Source: Leptolinea sp. UBA5366 (lineage in GTDB: Bacteria > Chloroflexota > Anaerolineae > Anaerolineales > Anaerolineaceae). From it: DNA of 44,187 nt. Positions 32,998-41,857 of the stretch are shown here, in pieces. The stretch spans positions 1-44,187 of the forward strand of contig DHPK01000009.1 in NCBI GenBank assembly GCA_002407845.1, read 5' to 3'. Position numbers and translations under genes: made by a program. Numbering within the stretch: the first letter of the stretch is position 1; the number at the start of each line of letters is the position of its first letter. The notes under the pieces are model-generated. The model was given only the letters and a program-made list of their open reading frames with translations. It had not been told where the DNA came from and did no database searches.

Positions 32998-33993
32998 ATG
33001 GATAAAAGTGGAACATCATTCAAATTTGCGCTGCCAAGCATCACAAATTCGCTCGCAGCCGGGTTTAATCTGGTCGCAGAAAACATCTACCTGATCATAC
33101 TTCCCGTATTGATTGATCTGATGATTTGGCTGGGTCCAAAAATCCGAGTTTATGACCTGCTAAAGGATTCGGTTGTCCGGATGCTGAATGAAGTGTCAAA
33201 GACAGCCCCTGCCGCGCTGGTTGGACAGATGAAAGCGCTGAATGATCTGACGCTGGTGTCGCTCGAACAGACAAATATTTTTGGTGAAATCGGATTATCC
33301 CCGATCAGCGTGCCCTCTTTACTGTCCGGAAGCGGCACAGCTGCCAGCCCGCTTGCAAACCCAAAAATCATCGAATTGAACTCTGTAATGCTCCTGCTCG
33401 TTCTGATCGCCGGACTATTCGTCATCGGCATGATCGCCGGTTGTTTTTATTTCTCAATTGTGGCTCAAAAGACTTCAGTGCAGCCTTTTCGACTGACAAT
33501 CCAGCGATTTTTACTGCAGCTGCTGAACATGTTTCTGACGATTCTGATCATCTTTTTCGCATTGATCATCCTGATGATCCCCATCTCCTGCGTGACGACG
33601 ATTTTCACGTTGATTTCTCCGGGACTGGCGCAGATCGTCCTTTTTATTATTCTGATCATGATTGCCTGGCTGATCGTCCCGATTTTCTTCTCAATACATG
33701 GCGTATTTCTCGGCTCAGGCGTTTTGGATTCTTTTAAACTGAGTTTCAACCTTTCAAAATGGTTTTCCAGCCCGACAAGCTTTTTTATTGTCGCGGTTGT
33801 GATCATCTCACAGGGGCTGAATTTGATTTGGACAATTCCAGCTGCGAATTCCTGGCTGCTGCTGATCGGAGTGTTTGGGCAGGCGTTTATCTCGACCTCC
33901 CTGATTGCAGCCAGTTTCATTTTGTATCAAAAATATGTGGTTTGGATCATTGACAACGAAGAACTAATAACTAAAGGGATTATTCGAAAATGA
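32998..33993 (+). CDS. Polytopic membrane protein overlapping gyrB
   Basis: 331 residues. A first membrane segment lies at about 27-45. A loop of about 75 residues with Ser/Gly-rich sequence and several very hydrophobic helices follow (LLLVLIAGLFVIGMIAGCFY, FLTILIIFFALIILMIP, IVLFIILIMIAWLIVPIFF, FIVAVVIISQGLNLI and a last one near 300). It resembles general integral-membrane helical-bundle proteins (YihY- or DUF975-like shape), but I cannot name the family. The ATG at 32998 has no Shine-Dalgarno; TAGAAT (32983-32988) ends 9 bases before it, so the mRNA may be nearly leaderless. The stop overlaps the gyrB start by four bases. Confidence 0.75.
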   Translation: MDKSGTSFKFALPSITNSLAAGFNLVAENIYLIILPVLIDLMIWLGPKIRVYDLLKDSVVRMLNEVSKTAPAALVGQMKALNDLTLVSLEQTNIFGEIGLSPISVPSLLSGSGTAASPLANPKIIELNSVMLLLVLIAGLFVIGMIAGCFYFSIVAQKTSVQPFRLTIQRFLLQLLNMFLTILIIFFALIILMIPISCVTTIFTLISPGLAQIVLFIILIMIAWLIVPIFFSIHGVFLGSGVLDSFKLSFNLSKWFSSPTSFFIVAVVIISQGLNLIWTIPAANSWLLLIGVFGQAFISTSLIAASFILYQKYVVWIIDNEELITKGIIRK

Positions 33994-35915
33994 CACAACG
34001 GAAAAACGAAGATTTTCATTACGATGCTTCCAATATTCAGGTGCTTGACGGGCTGGATGCAGTTCGAAAACGACCTGGAATGTATGTTGGGGGCACCGAT
34101 TCAAAAGCACTGCATCACTTGGTCTATGAAGTCGTTGATAATGCGATTGATGAGGCATTAGCCGGTTTTTGTGATTCGATTGAAGTCACGATTCATGCCG
34201 ATAACAGTATCACCGTCCTGGATAACGGCCGCGGAATCCCGACTGATATCCATCCGCAGATGAAAAAGTCCGCGCTCGAAGTCGTGCTGACCACGCTGCA
34301 TGCCGGCGGAAAGTTCGGCACCGGCTCATATAAAGTTTCCGGCGGTCTGCATGGCGTCGGTTCGTCAGCTGTCAACGCGCTTTCTGAATGGATGGAAGCG
34401 ACAATTTACCGGGATGGAAAAATTTTCTATCAGCGATATCAGCGCGGTAAACCGCAGGACAAGGTCAAGGTCATCGGCGAATGCCCGATTGAACAGACTG
34501 GAACGAAAATCACGTTCCTCTATGACAAAGAAATCTTCAAGGATGAGACCGGTTTCCATTACAACGTGCTGGTCAACCGTTTCCGCGAGATGGCTTTCGT
34601 CACCAAACAGACGAAAATCTTGCTGGTTGACGAGCATAACGACCGTCGCATGACGTTCTATTTCCAGGGCGGGATCAGCTCATTTGTCCACTATCTGAAC
34701 AAGGACAAAATCCCGGTTCATGCGATTGTTCATGCTGAAAAAATGATCGAGAACATTGGAGTTGACATTGCGATGCAGTACACGGATGTTTACACAGAAA
34801 CCGTTTATTGCTTCGCGAACACGATCAATACGATTGACGGCGGTACGCATTTGACCGGCCTTCGAACCGGTCTGACGCGCGTGATCAATGATTATGCCCG
34901 CTCGAATAATCTGCTGAAAGAAGCTGATCCGAATTTTTCGGGTGAGGACACCCGTGAAGGACTGACTGCTGTGGTCAGCATCAAGCACCCCGACCCGCAG
35001 TTCGAGAGCCAGACGAAGGTCAAGCTGATGAACACCGAAGTTGCGACCTATGTTCAGCAGGTCGTGCTGGAGACCTTCAAAGACTTTTTGGAGAACAATC
35101 CTGCGGCTGGAAAAGCGATCGTCAATAAATGTCTGACTTCGTCACGTGCGCGGGACGCAGCGAAAAAAGCCCGCGACCTGGTCATCCGCAAATCTGCGCT
35201 CGAGAGCATGACCCTGCCGGGGAAACTGGCAGACTGCTCGGGACGTAACCCTGAATTTACCGAACTGTACATCGTTGAAGGGGATTCAGCCGGCGGCTCA
35301 GCCAAACAGGGACGCGACCGCAGCTTTCAGGCCATCCTGCCGCTGCGTGGAAAGATTTTGAACACCGAACGCGCCCGGCTGGACAAGGTCTTATCGAATA
35401 ACGAAGTGAAATCGATGATCTCGGCAATCGGCTGCGGCATCGGGGATAATTTTGACCTCAAAGGACTGCGCTACGGCAGAGTGATCATCATGACGGATGC
35501 GGACGTTGACGGAAGTCACATTCGCACGCTGCTGCTGACGTTTTTCTTCCGCTATATGCCCGAACTGATCGAAGGCGGCCACCTGTTCATTGCTCAGCCG
35601 CCTCTATTCAGAATTGCCTATAAAAACAACCATCAGTATGCCTATTCAGACGCGCAGCGCGATTCAATTTTGAAGGAACTGGGCAATAACGCTGACCGGG
35701 CATCGATCCAGCGCTATAAAGGGTTGGGCGAGATGAATGCAGAACAGCTGTGGGACACGACCATGGATCCAAAGACCCGGACGCTGCTGCGGGTGAATGT
35801 CGAAGATTCTTCGGCTGCCTCGAAAACATTCGATATGCTGATGGGCGAAGAAGTGCCGCCGCGCTCACGTTTTATTCAGACGCATGCACACGAAGTGCGG
35901 AACCTCGATATCTGA
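33990..35915 (+). CDS. gyrB: DNA gyrase subunit B
   Basis: 641 residues, the short GyrB form without the proteobacterial insert. The GHKL ATPase domain has YEVVDNAIDEALAGF, VLDNGRGIPTD and GGLHGVGSSAVNALS. The transducer domain follows. The TOPRIM domain has LYIVEGDSAGGSAKQGRDR and the metal-binding DADVDGSHIRTLLLTFF. QAILPLRGKILNTERARL is the GyrB rather than ParE form, and the C-terminal RYKGLGEMNAEQLW is typical. With GyrA (not in the window) it introduces negative supercoils. It is translationally coupled to the upstream membrane protein gene and not to dnaN/recF. A strong terminator follows. Confidence 0.95.
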   Translation: MTQRKNEDFHYDASNIQVLDGLDAVRKRPGMYVGGTDSKALHHLVYEVVDNAIDEALAGFCDSIEVTIHADNSITVLDNGRGIPTDIHPQMKKSALEVVLTTLHAGGKFGTGSYKVSGGLHGVGSSAVNALSEWMEATIYRDGKIFYQRYQRGKPQDKVKVIGECPIEQTGTKITFLYDKEIFKDETGFHYNVLVNRFREMAFVTKQTKILLVDEHNDRRMTFYFQGGISSFVHYLNKDKIPVHAIVHAEKMIENIGVDIAMQYTDVYTETVYCFANTINTIDGGTHLTGLRTGLTRVINDYARSNNLLKEADPNFSGEDTREGLTAVVSIKHPDPQFESQTKVKLMNTEVATYVQQVVLETFKDFLENNPAAGKAIVNKCLTSSRARDAAKKARDLVIRKSALESMTLPGKLADCSGRNPEFTELYIVEGDSAGGSAKQGRDRSFQAILPLRGKILNTERARLDKVLSNNEVKSMISAIGCGIGDNFDLKGLRYGRVIIMTDADVDGSHIRTLLLTFFFRYMPELIEGGHLFIAQPPLFRIAYKNNHQYAYSDAQRDSILKELGNNADRASIQRYKGLGEMNAEQLWDTTMDPKTRTLLRVNVEDSSAASKTFDMLMGEEVPPRSRFIQTHAHEVRNLDI

Positions 35916-35937
35916 TCAACACGCTTGAAAATGAATG

Positions 35938-35972
35938 AAAACGAGACGGCTTGTGCCGTCTCGTTTTGTTTA
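35938..35972 (+). terminator. Intrinsic terminator of gyrB
   Basis: A perfect 13-bp stem AAAACGAGACGGC / GCCGTCTCGTTTT with a TTGT loop and a T-rich end, 22 bases after the gyrB stop. Confidence 0.9.
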
Positions 35973-36099
35973 AATGCGGAAGCTGCCCTTCTTTAAAGGT
36001 CGACAGCAGCGTTAAACTATTGTGATTAACCATGATAAATAACTTGTCAATACATTGCTCTTAGCCGAATAAATTTTGTATATTAAAGAATGGATTCTG

Positions 36100-37212
36100 A
36101 TGAAAAAACGAATTGGTATACCGTTGCTGATGCTGCTGATCCTGATGACCTCCAATGTGGCAGCACAAATGGATGATCTGTTGTACGCGATGGGGAGCGG
36201 GGATACTGTCCTCAAGTTTTCATTGGATGTGATGGATTTCCCGCTATTTGAATTTCATAGCACTTGCGGTGATACCATGCAGCCGGTGACTGTCACGGCA
36301 TTTTTTGACGATGGTAGTCAAGTCCCAATTTTGGATTATGTCTCTTGTGACAGCGGCGGAGTTTTCTATATCGGTCAGCTGATGCCACGAATGCTTGAAC
36401 TGATTCAAGTTGAGAGTGATGGAGAATGGGAGCTGAGTTTTATCCTTTCAGAACAAGTTCCATGGTCTGAAGCTCCAGTCACCGTCAAGGGAAAAGGCGC
36501 AGGCGTATTCGCGGTGAATAATTATGGAAAGTCTGCATCCTTTCAAACCGACGCTGAAGAATATTTCACGGTCACGCAATACAGCGCGCTGGAACTTGGT
36601 GAATTTAATACAGTTTTCAATGGTTATGGATCCTACAGCGGTCAAAAAGTGCTGAAGAATGGCTTTCCGCTCTTTCAAGTGAATACCAATGGGAACTGGG
36701 AGCTGTCTTTCGGCGATGGCGGTCCGATTCTTGATTATTATCAAATGTTTGAAATGACAGAATCTCAATCTTGGTATGAACCCCTCGGGTTAGATTTGGT
36801 TCTGCCAGATTTTCTACATTATCAAGCTGGGATGGGAGAGTCAGACAGCGCTTGTGAAAATTATTTTCTCTATTATCTGCTAACCCAATTTGACGGAGCT
36901 GTAAGCGGTTGCCAAATCGATAATTTTGCAAGAATGTCCGATCCGGAAGAAAGGATCCCGGAAATTCTGAATGATGAACTGATCCGTTTTTATCAGTCGG
37001 CTTACCTGGATGAAGACTTTCCGATGGATTATCCGCTGTATGGAAAGCAAGTCCCGCTGGCAGGAAATGACTATCACATGGTCTGGCGGTCCGCACTGGT
37101 CGGGAAAAATATAGAAATCACCTTTTTTATCGTCGCTCCGGATGATTCCGGCAATTTTGGTCCGTATGAAATCTATGTAGTTTTTTCTACTGACATTTAT
37201 CCAAAAGGCTGA
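36100..37212 (+). CDS. Secreted protein with two repeated beta units, unknown function
   Basis: 370 residues from the ATG at 36100. A signal peptide (KRIGIPLLMLLILMTSNVAAQ) is followed by a beta-rich region with two related units of about 100 residues. Each contains a match to IQVESDGEWELSFILSEQ versus FQVNTNGNWELSFGDGG, and AFFDDGSQVPILDY- or LELGEFNTVFNGYG-like strands. The C-terminal 130 residues (from about 245) form another domain with FPMDYPLYGKQVPLAGNDYH. Four scattered cysteines may form disulfides. No family recognised. TATATT at 36079-36084 with TTGCTC 18 bases upstream is a possible promoter, giving a very short leader. Monocistronic. Confidence 0.7.
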   Translation: MKKRIGIPLLMLLILMTSNVAAQMDDLLYAMGSGDTVLKFSLDVMDFPLFEFHSTCGDTMQPVTVTAFFDDGSQVPILDYVSCDSGGVFYIGQLMPRMLELIQVESDGEWELSFILSEQVPWSEAPVTVKGKGAGVFAVNNYGKSASFQTDAEEYFTVTQYSALELGEFNTVFNGYGSYSGQKVLKNGFPLFQVNTNGNWELSFGDGGPILDYYQMFEMTESQSWYEPLGLDLVLPDFLHYQAGMGESDSACENYFLYYLLTQFDGAVSGCQIDNFARMSDPEERIPEILNDELIRFYQSAYLDEDFPMDYPLYGKQVPLAGNDYHMVWRSALVGKNIEITFFIVAPDDSGNFGPYEIYVVFSTDIYPKG

Positions 37213-37412
37213 TTGCCCCGAACGTCATCGGGTGAATCTTAGCGACACCAGCAGACAGATTTTATAGTTTAAAACGATCGTTGGATTTAGCCGAAATGCG
37301 GTCAAACATTTTAGGCTGCACGGATGGATGATCTGAAATGTCTGATAAGGCGTATAGTGTCAATTACTTGCGAGATAAATGGGACTGCAGAAATAAAAAT
37401 TAGGGGTGAAGA

Positions 37413-38054
37413 GTGGAAAAAGCAAGACAAGTCTTCATGCATGGCTTAGGGCAGACTTCAAGTAGTTGGGATGATGTTTTATCTCAGTTAGAAACGGTTG
37501 ACAATCCGATCTGTCCAAATATTTCGGAACTTATGAAGGTTGATGGAAATGGAGTTGAATACAATTCTATTTATTCTTCATTTTCTACAAAATTAAATGA
37601 AGAGAGCAGCCCTTTAAGCATCTGCGGATTATCTCTTGGCGGGGTATTAGCCCTAAACTTTGCCGTTGATTATCCGGAAAAAGTAGAATCGTTGATTTTA
37701 ATCGCTGCACAATATAAAATGCCTAAAAATCTATTGAAGCTTCAGAATATCGTATTCCGATTCATGCCAAACTCAACGTTTGAAAAAATCGGATTAAAGA
37801 AAGTAGATTTTATAAGTCTTTGCAATTCGATGATGGCAATAGACTTTAGTGATTCTATTCATAAGATTACATGTCCGACCTTGATTGTGTGCGGAGAAAA
37901 AGATAAAGCAAACTTGAAATCTTCTATGGCGCTTGCCAGCGCAATACCCAATGCGGAGCTTCAAATGCTTGAAGGGGTTGGGCATGAAGTAAATATTGAG
38001 GCGCCTGAAAAATTAGCTGAAATTATTAGTGCCTTCTATTTGAGAATTAATTAG
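37413..38054 (+). CDS. Alpha/beta hydrolase
   Basis: 213 residues. The serine-hydrolase signature is intact: oxyanion-hole HGLGQTSSSW at residues 10-19, nucleophile Ser in CGLSLGGVLAL (about 72-82), acid in LIVCGEKDKANL, and catalytic His in LEGVGHEVNIEAPEKLAE near the end. There is no signal peptide, so it is a cytosolic esterase or lipase-like enzyme of unknown substrate. The start is a GTG with AGGGGTGA upstream. The gene is clearly richer in A+T than its neighbours gyrB and thrS, which suggests later acquisition. About 200 bases of gene-free sequence precede it. Confidence 0.88.
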   Translation: MEKARQVFMHGLGQTSSSWDDVLSQLETVDNPICPNISELMKVDGNGVEYNSIYSSFSTKLNEESSPLSICGLSLGGVLALNFAVDYPEKVESLILIAAQYKMPKNLLKLQNIVFRFMPNSTFEKIGLKKVDFISLCNSMMAIDFSDSIHKITCPTLIVCGEKDKANLKSSMALASAIPNAELQMLEGVGHEVNIEAPEKLAEIISAFYLRIN

Positions 38055-38197
38055 CAAATTTCCGATAAAAAATGACAGGCATGAATTAATTCAGCATTGG
38101 AAAGCTTTCTAATTGATGAAGGTGTGTTTTGCCTTCCCTAAACGGGAGCTTAAAGCGAATTAAGATCGGTGAAAATTAGCCGTCTGTTGTCATCATT

Positions 38198-38227
38198 TTG
38201 ACTGTTTCCGTTGAGTTCAAGTATAAT
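38198..38227 (+). promoter_or_regulatory. Promoter of the thrS T-box leader
   Basis: TTGACT (38198-38203), an 18-base spacer and TATAAT (38222-38227). The predicted transcription start is near 38234, just before Stem I of the T-box. Confidence 0.7.
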
Positions 38228-38233
38228 TTCTTC

Positions 38234-38473
38234 TATAGCGATGAGCGGGACAACGCATTTTCAACCACCGCACAGAGAGTCGGGTTGGAAAGCTGAGAAA
38301 CTTGATCGGAAATGAAAATGAAAACCACCCGTGAGCTGCTGCCGAACTGATTAAGGCAGCCGGTCAGAACACCGATATCATTCTTCAGAGCGGATTGCCA
38401 ATTAGTTCGGCAGTCAAGCTGGGTGGAACCACGAGAAAATGACTCGCCCCAGTAATGGGCGAGTTTTTATTTT
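38234..38473 (+). promoter_or_regulatory. T-box riboswitch controlling thrS (threonine specifier)
   Basis: A leader of about 240 nt with the conserved T-box core GGGTGGAACCACGAG at 38421-38435. A terminator hairpin follows: ACTCGCCC (38442-38449) with GGGCGAGT (38457-38464) and a TTTTATTTT tail. Stem I includes AGAGAG at 38274-38279 and a candidate specifier ACC (38324-38326, Thr) followed by a purine. The UGGA in the T-box bulge would pair with a UCCA tRNA end. Uncharged tRNA-Thr is expected to stabilise the antiterminator and switch thrS on. Confidence 0.88.
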
Positions 38474-38482
38474 GGAGGAACA

Positions 38483-40270
38483 ATGGCTGCAAAACACAAT
38501 TCTGAATATGAAAGCTCAGAGCTTTATCGAATCCGCCATTCAGCCGCGCACGTGATGGCTGAAGCCGTGCTGGAGAAATTTCCCGAGGGGAAAGTTGCAA
38601 TCGGTCCGGCAATTGCCGACGGGTTCTATTATGATTTCGATCTGCCACGAGCGTTAACGCCCGAAGATTTGAGCGAAATTGAAGACCGGATGAAGAAAAT
38701 CATCAAAGGTAAACACCCCTTTACCAAAGAAGTTTTAAGTGCTGATGAAGCAAAGAAAATTTTCGCTGATCAGCCTTTCAAAATTGAACTGATCGAAGGA
38801 TTGGAAAGCGGCAGTCTGGATGAGGATGGAAATCCGACGGACGAGAAGCCGGAAATTTCAATTTACCGCCAGGATAAGTTTGTTGATCTATGCCGCGGAC
38901 CGCATGTAGAAAACACCTCAAAAATTAATCCGAACGCAATCAAACTGCTGAACGTTTCCGGCGCTTATTGGCGCGGGGATGAAAAGCGCCCGATGCTGCA
39001 GCGAATTTATGGCACAGCTTGGGAAAAACCACAAGATCTGAAAGATTATCTCTGGAAACTAGAAGAAGCCCGCAAGCGCGACCATCGCAAACTCGGAAAA
39101 GAACTGGATCTCTATAGCATCAATGAGGAAGTTGGTCAGGGGCTGATCCTTTGGCATCCGAAAGGCGCAAAAGTCCGCAAGCTGATTGAAAATTTCTGGA
39201 GCGATGAGCACGAGCAGGCGGGATATGATTTTGTCTACACCCCGCATATCGGCAAAGCGCAGCTTTGGGAAACTTCCGGTCACCTTGGCTTCTATAATGA
39301 AAACATGTATGCGCCGATCGATATTGAAGGCATCAAGTATTACATCAAGCCGATGAACTGCCCGTTCCATGTCTACATTTATAAAAACAGTCTGCGATCC
39401 TATCGGGAACTGCCGATCCGGCTGGCGGAAATGGGAACAGTCTATCGCTTCGAGCGCAGCGGTGTGCTGCACGGACTGACACGCGTACGCGGCTTTACGC
39501 AAGATGATGCGCATCACTTCTGCCATCCGAAGCACATGCCGGCCGAAATTGATTTTGTGGTCGAATTCTCGCTGAAGATGCTGCGTGCCTTCGGTTTTGA
39601 TAACTTCCAGGCATATCTCAGTACGAAACCTGAGAAATCTGTCGGTGACCCGGAACGTTGGAAGGCAGCTGAAGAAGCGTTGGAAGCCTCACTGCAGCGG
39701 CACAATCTGCCTTATGAAATTGACAAGGGCGGCGGCGCATTTTATGGTCCGAAGATCGATTTCAAGGTGAATGATGCAATTGGCAAAGATTGGCAGCTGT
39801 CAACTATCCAGTTCGATTTCAACCTGCCCGAGCGTTTCGACATCAATTTCATCGATGAAAATGGTCAAGAGACGCGTCCTTACATGATTCACCGCGCACT
39901 GCTTGGCAGCCTGGAACGGTTCTTCGGCGTGCTGATCGAACATTACGGCGGTGCATTCCCGGCATGGCTTGCGCCGGTTCAGGCAGAAATCATTCCGATT
40001 GCAGACCGCCACATTGACTATGCCAATGAAATTGCCTCAGCGATGCGGAAGGATAAACTGCGTGTGCACGTGGATGCGCGTTCCGATCGCATGAACTCGA
40101 AAATCCGCGATGCTCAGCGGGAAAAAATTCCTTATATGCTGATCATCGGTGATAAAGAGATGGAGAGCGGTCAGGTCTCTCTGCGCAAGCGCAATGGCGA
40201 GGATTTGGGTTCGATGCCGGTCGCTGAATTTGTAAGCCTGGCAAAAGACGAAGTCGATAAAAAAATATAA
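38483..40270 (+). CDS. thrS: Threonyl-tRNA synthetase lacking the TGS domain
   Basis: 595 residues. Charges tRNA-Thr. It begins directly at the editing domain (IRHSAAHVMAEAV with the HxxxH motif, later CRGPHVENT) and has no N-terminal TGS domain of about 60 residues, so it is shorter than E. coli ThrRS (642). The class II catalytic core has the motif ETSGHLGFYNENMY, MNCPFHVYIYK (zinc Cys), TRVRGFTQDDAHHFC (motif 2 loop and zinc His) and HRALLGSLERFFGVLIEHYG (motif 3). The anticodon-binding domain follows (VQAEIIPIADRHIDYANEIA). GGAGG precedes the ATG at ideal spacing, under T-box control. Confidence 0.96.
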   Translation: MAAKHNSEYESSELYRIRHSAAHVMAEAVLEKFPEGKVAIGPAIADGFYYDFDLPRALTPEDLSEIEDRMKKIIKGKHPFTKEVLSADEAKKIFADQPFKIELIEGLESGSLDEDGNPTDEKPEISIYRQDKFVDLCRGPHVENTSKINPNAIKLLNVSGAYWRGDEKRPMLQRIYGTAWEKPQDLKDYLWKLEEARKRDHRKLGKELDLYSINEEVGQGLILWHPKGAKVRKLIENFWSDEHEQAGYDFVYTPHIGKAQLWETSGHLGFYNENMYAPIDIEGIKYYIKPMNCPFHVYIYKNSLRSYRELPIRLAEMGTVYRFERSGVLHGLTRVRGFTQDDAHHFCHPKHMPAEIDFVVEFSLKMLRAFGFDNFQAYLSTKPEKSVGDPERWKAAEEALEASLQRHNLPYEIDKGGGAFYGPKIDFKVNDAIGKDWQLSTIQFDFNLPERFDINFIDENGQETRPYMIHRALLGSLERFFGVLIEHYGGAFPAWLAPVQAEIIPIADRHIDYANEIASAMRKDKLRVHVDARSDRMNSKIRDAQREKIPYMLIIGDKEMESGQVSLRKRNGEDLGSMPVAEFVSLAKDEVDKKI

Positions 40271-40277
40271 CAAATTG

Positions 40278-40310
40278 GGAGGATGGGGATTACCCCACCC
40301 TCCTTTTTTT
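40278..40310 (+). terminator. Intrinsic terminator of thrS
   Basis: The stem GGAGGATGGGG / CCCCACCCTCC (one A-C mismatch) with a short ATTA loop is followed by seven T residues, eight bases after the thrS stop. Confidence 0.85.
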
Positions 40311-40326
40311 CAGGATCGAGGAAAAA

Positions 40327-41214
40327 TTGGGAAAAATTGATCTGCACGTTCATTCAAGTCACAGCAGTGACGGAGAACTTTCACCAGAAACGATCATTAA
40401 TCGCTGTGCAGCACAGGACGTTGACACGGTTTCAATCACGGATCACAACACCGTGAGCGGAATCAGCGAAGGGAAGGCTGCCGCAGCAAGGCACGGCATT
40501 CAGTTTATTGTTGGGTCTGAAATAAATTGCCAGACCCAAAATGGCACTGTCTTGCATATGCTTGCCTATGATTTCGATCCGGCTGTGCCATTTTTTCAGA
40601 AGATCGAGGGCTGGGTGAATGAACGGGAAGAAACGGCAAACCTTGAGCGCATCGAGCTGCTCGAAGACCTTGGGATCAAATTGGATAAAGACCGGATTCG
40701 TGAAGTTAAAGGCGAGCGGGTGCTGACCTGCGAAATGCTGGCTGAAGTTGCGCTGGGCATTGCTGAAAACAGCACGCATCCGCTGATGAAACCATTTTTC
40801 CCAGGAGGAGAGCGCAGTGACCAGGCGCATGTGAATTTTTTCTGGGACATGTGCACAACTGGAAAGCCGGCTGATATCCCCGTGACCTACCTGCCGGTTA
40901 AGGAAGTCGTCGAGGAAATTCAGCAAGCTGGCGGCGTTGCTGTGCTGGCGCATCCGGGGATCAGTATTGGATTAGATTTAGACCTTTTTGATGAAATCGT
41001 GGCTGCTGGAATCATCGGGGTTGAAGTGTTCAGCAGCTATCACAGCCCGGAAGAGGTTGCTTTCTTCATGGAGCAATGCCGCCGCTATGACTTGGGCGTC
41101 ACTGCCGGCAGCGACTTCCACGGAATTTTAAAACCCTTGATTGAATTGGGCAGTCAGTCGACGCCGGAAAACGAAGCGTTGATTCGCGATTTTCTTGCAA
41201 AAAGGATTTCTTAA
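40327..41214 (+). CDS. PHP-domain phosphoesterase (RNase AM/TrpH-like)
   Basis: 295 residues. PHP metal-binding motifs in order: DLHVHSSHSSDGELSPE (motif 1, residues 5-21), SITDHNTVSG (motif 2), VGSEINCQT (Glu), VLAHPGISIG (His) and TAGSDFHGILKP (Asp/His at the end). The layout and length match the stand-alone PHP proteins that hydrolyse 3',5'-bisphosphonucleosides or short 5'-phosphorylated RNA. The usual insert domain is present (about 95-190). The start is a TTG at 40327 with GAGGA six bases upstream; no ATG fits. It lies 56 bases after thrS, beyond a terminator. Confidence 0.88.
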   Translation: MGKIDLHVHSSHSSDGELSPETIINRCAAQDVDTVSITDHNTVSGISEGKAAAARHGIQFIVGSEINCQTQNGTVLHMLAYDFDPAVPFFQKIEGWVNEREETANLERIELLEDLGIKLDKDRIREVKGERVLTCEMLAEVALGIAENSTHPLMKPFFPGGERSDQAHVNFFWDMCTTGKPADIPVTYLPVKEVVEEIQQAGGVAVLAHPGISIGLDLDLFDEIVAAGIIGVEVFSSYHSPEEVAFFMEQCRRYDLGVTAGSDFHGILKPLIELGSQSTPENEALIRDFLAKRIS

Positions 41215-41286
41215 GGAACCACGCTGAACTTTTATATAAAAGAATCGTATACTTTCAATAAGGAAGATTAATTGGAAGATAAGGTC

Positions 41287-41760
41287 ATGAAAAAAGTTCA
41301 GCATTTTCTATTATTGATATTAACTGTCTGCTGCCTAATCACGCTGGCAGGCTGCAAACAGTCGCTTTCTTCCACTTTTTCGTCGGAAGGACTGTTAGCT
41401 GAAATGGTTGTTCAGCCGGTCGTCGGGGACATCATGACAGCCGAAATCCAAACCTTCCGTGTCTACAATGACGGTAAAACGGAAAAGCTCACTGCAGCTG
41501 GGATCAGCGACTCAGAACCGGCGGTCGCACAATCGTCCGAGGTATTAAAGGAAGAAATTGCGACCCTGCAAAAAGCAATCCTGGCGGCTTCGTTTTTTGA
41601 GCTGCCGAAGGATGTCAGTTCAGAGTCGATGGACGGCAGCATGGATTCCATCACAATTTATGCGAAAGACAAATCTTACACCGTGACGGGAATGAATTCG
41701 GAGAATACCCGCTTCAACGCTGTCAAGGATGCTATTTACACTTTATTTAATCCAAAATAA
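41287..41760 (+). CDS. Small predicted lipoprotein
   Basis: 157 residues from the ATG at 41287; a TTG at 41272 with a better-placed AAGGAAG is an alternative that adds five residues. Signal sequence FLLLILTVCCLITLAGC with lipobox LAGC makes it a lipid-anchored surface protein. The rest is a small alpha/beta domain with a strand-rich centre (IQTFRVYNDGKTEKLTA) and a C-terminal part (SITIYAKDKSYTVTGMNS). I do not recognise the family. Possibly monocistronic; converges with the CAP-LysM gene. Confidence 0.7.
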   Translation: MKKVQHFLLLILTVCCLITLAGCKQSLSSTFSSEGLLAEMVVQPVVGDIMTAEIQTFRVYNDGKTEKLTAAGISDSEPAVAQSSEVLKEEIATLQKAILAASFFELPKDVSSESMDGSMDSITIYAKDKSYTVTGMNSENTRFNAVKDAIYTLFNPK

Positions 41761-41857
41761 GAGGCTTAGCTCCGGTTAAGGGAATCTGGCTGGACATGAA
41801 AAATTCATTAGGAAACGGCGTTTGTTGAACGCTCGAGACCATTTTTTTGCTGACTTA

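Noticed and set aside
37213..37412. Small gene or RNA before the alpha/beta hydrolase
   Set aside because: No open frame with a start signal and no stable hairpin was found.
41272..41286. TTG at 41272 as the sure start of the small lipoprotein
   Set aside because: It has the better-placed Shine-Dalgarno, but the ATG at 41287 gives a normal signal peptide; I kept the ATG and noted the alternative.
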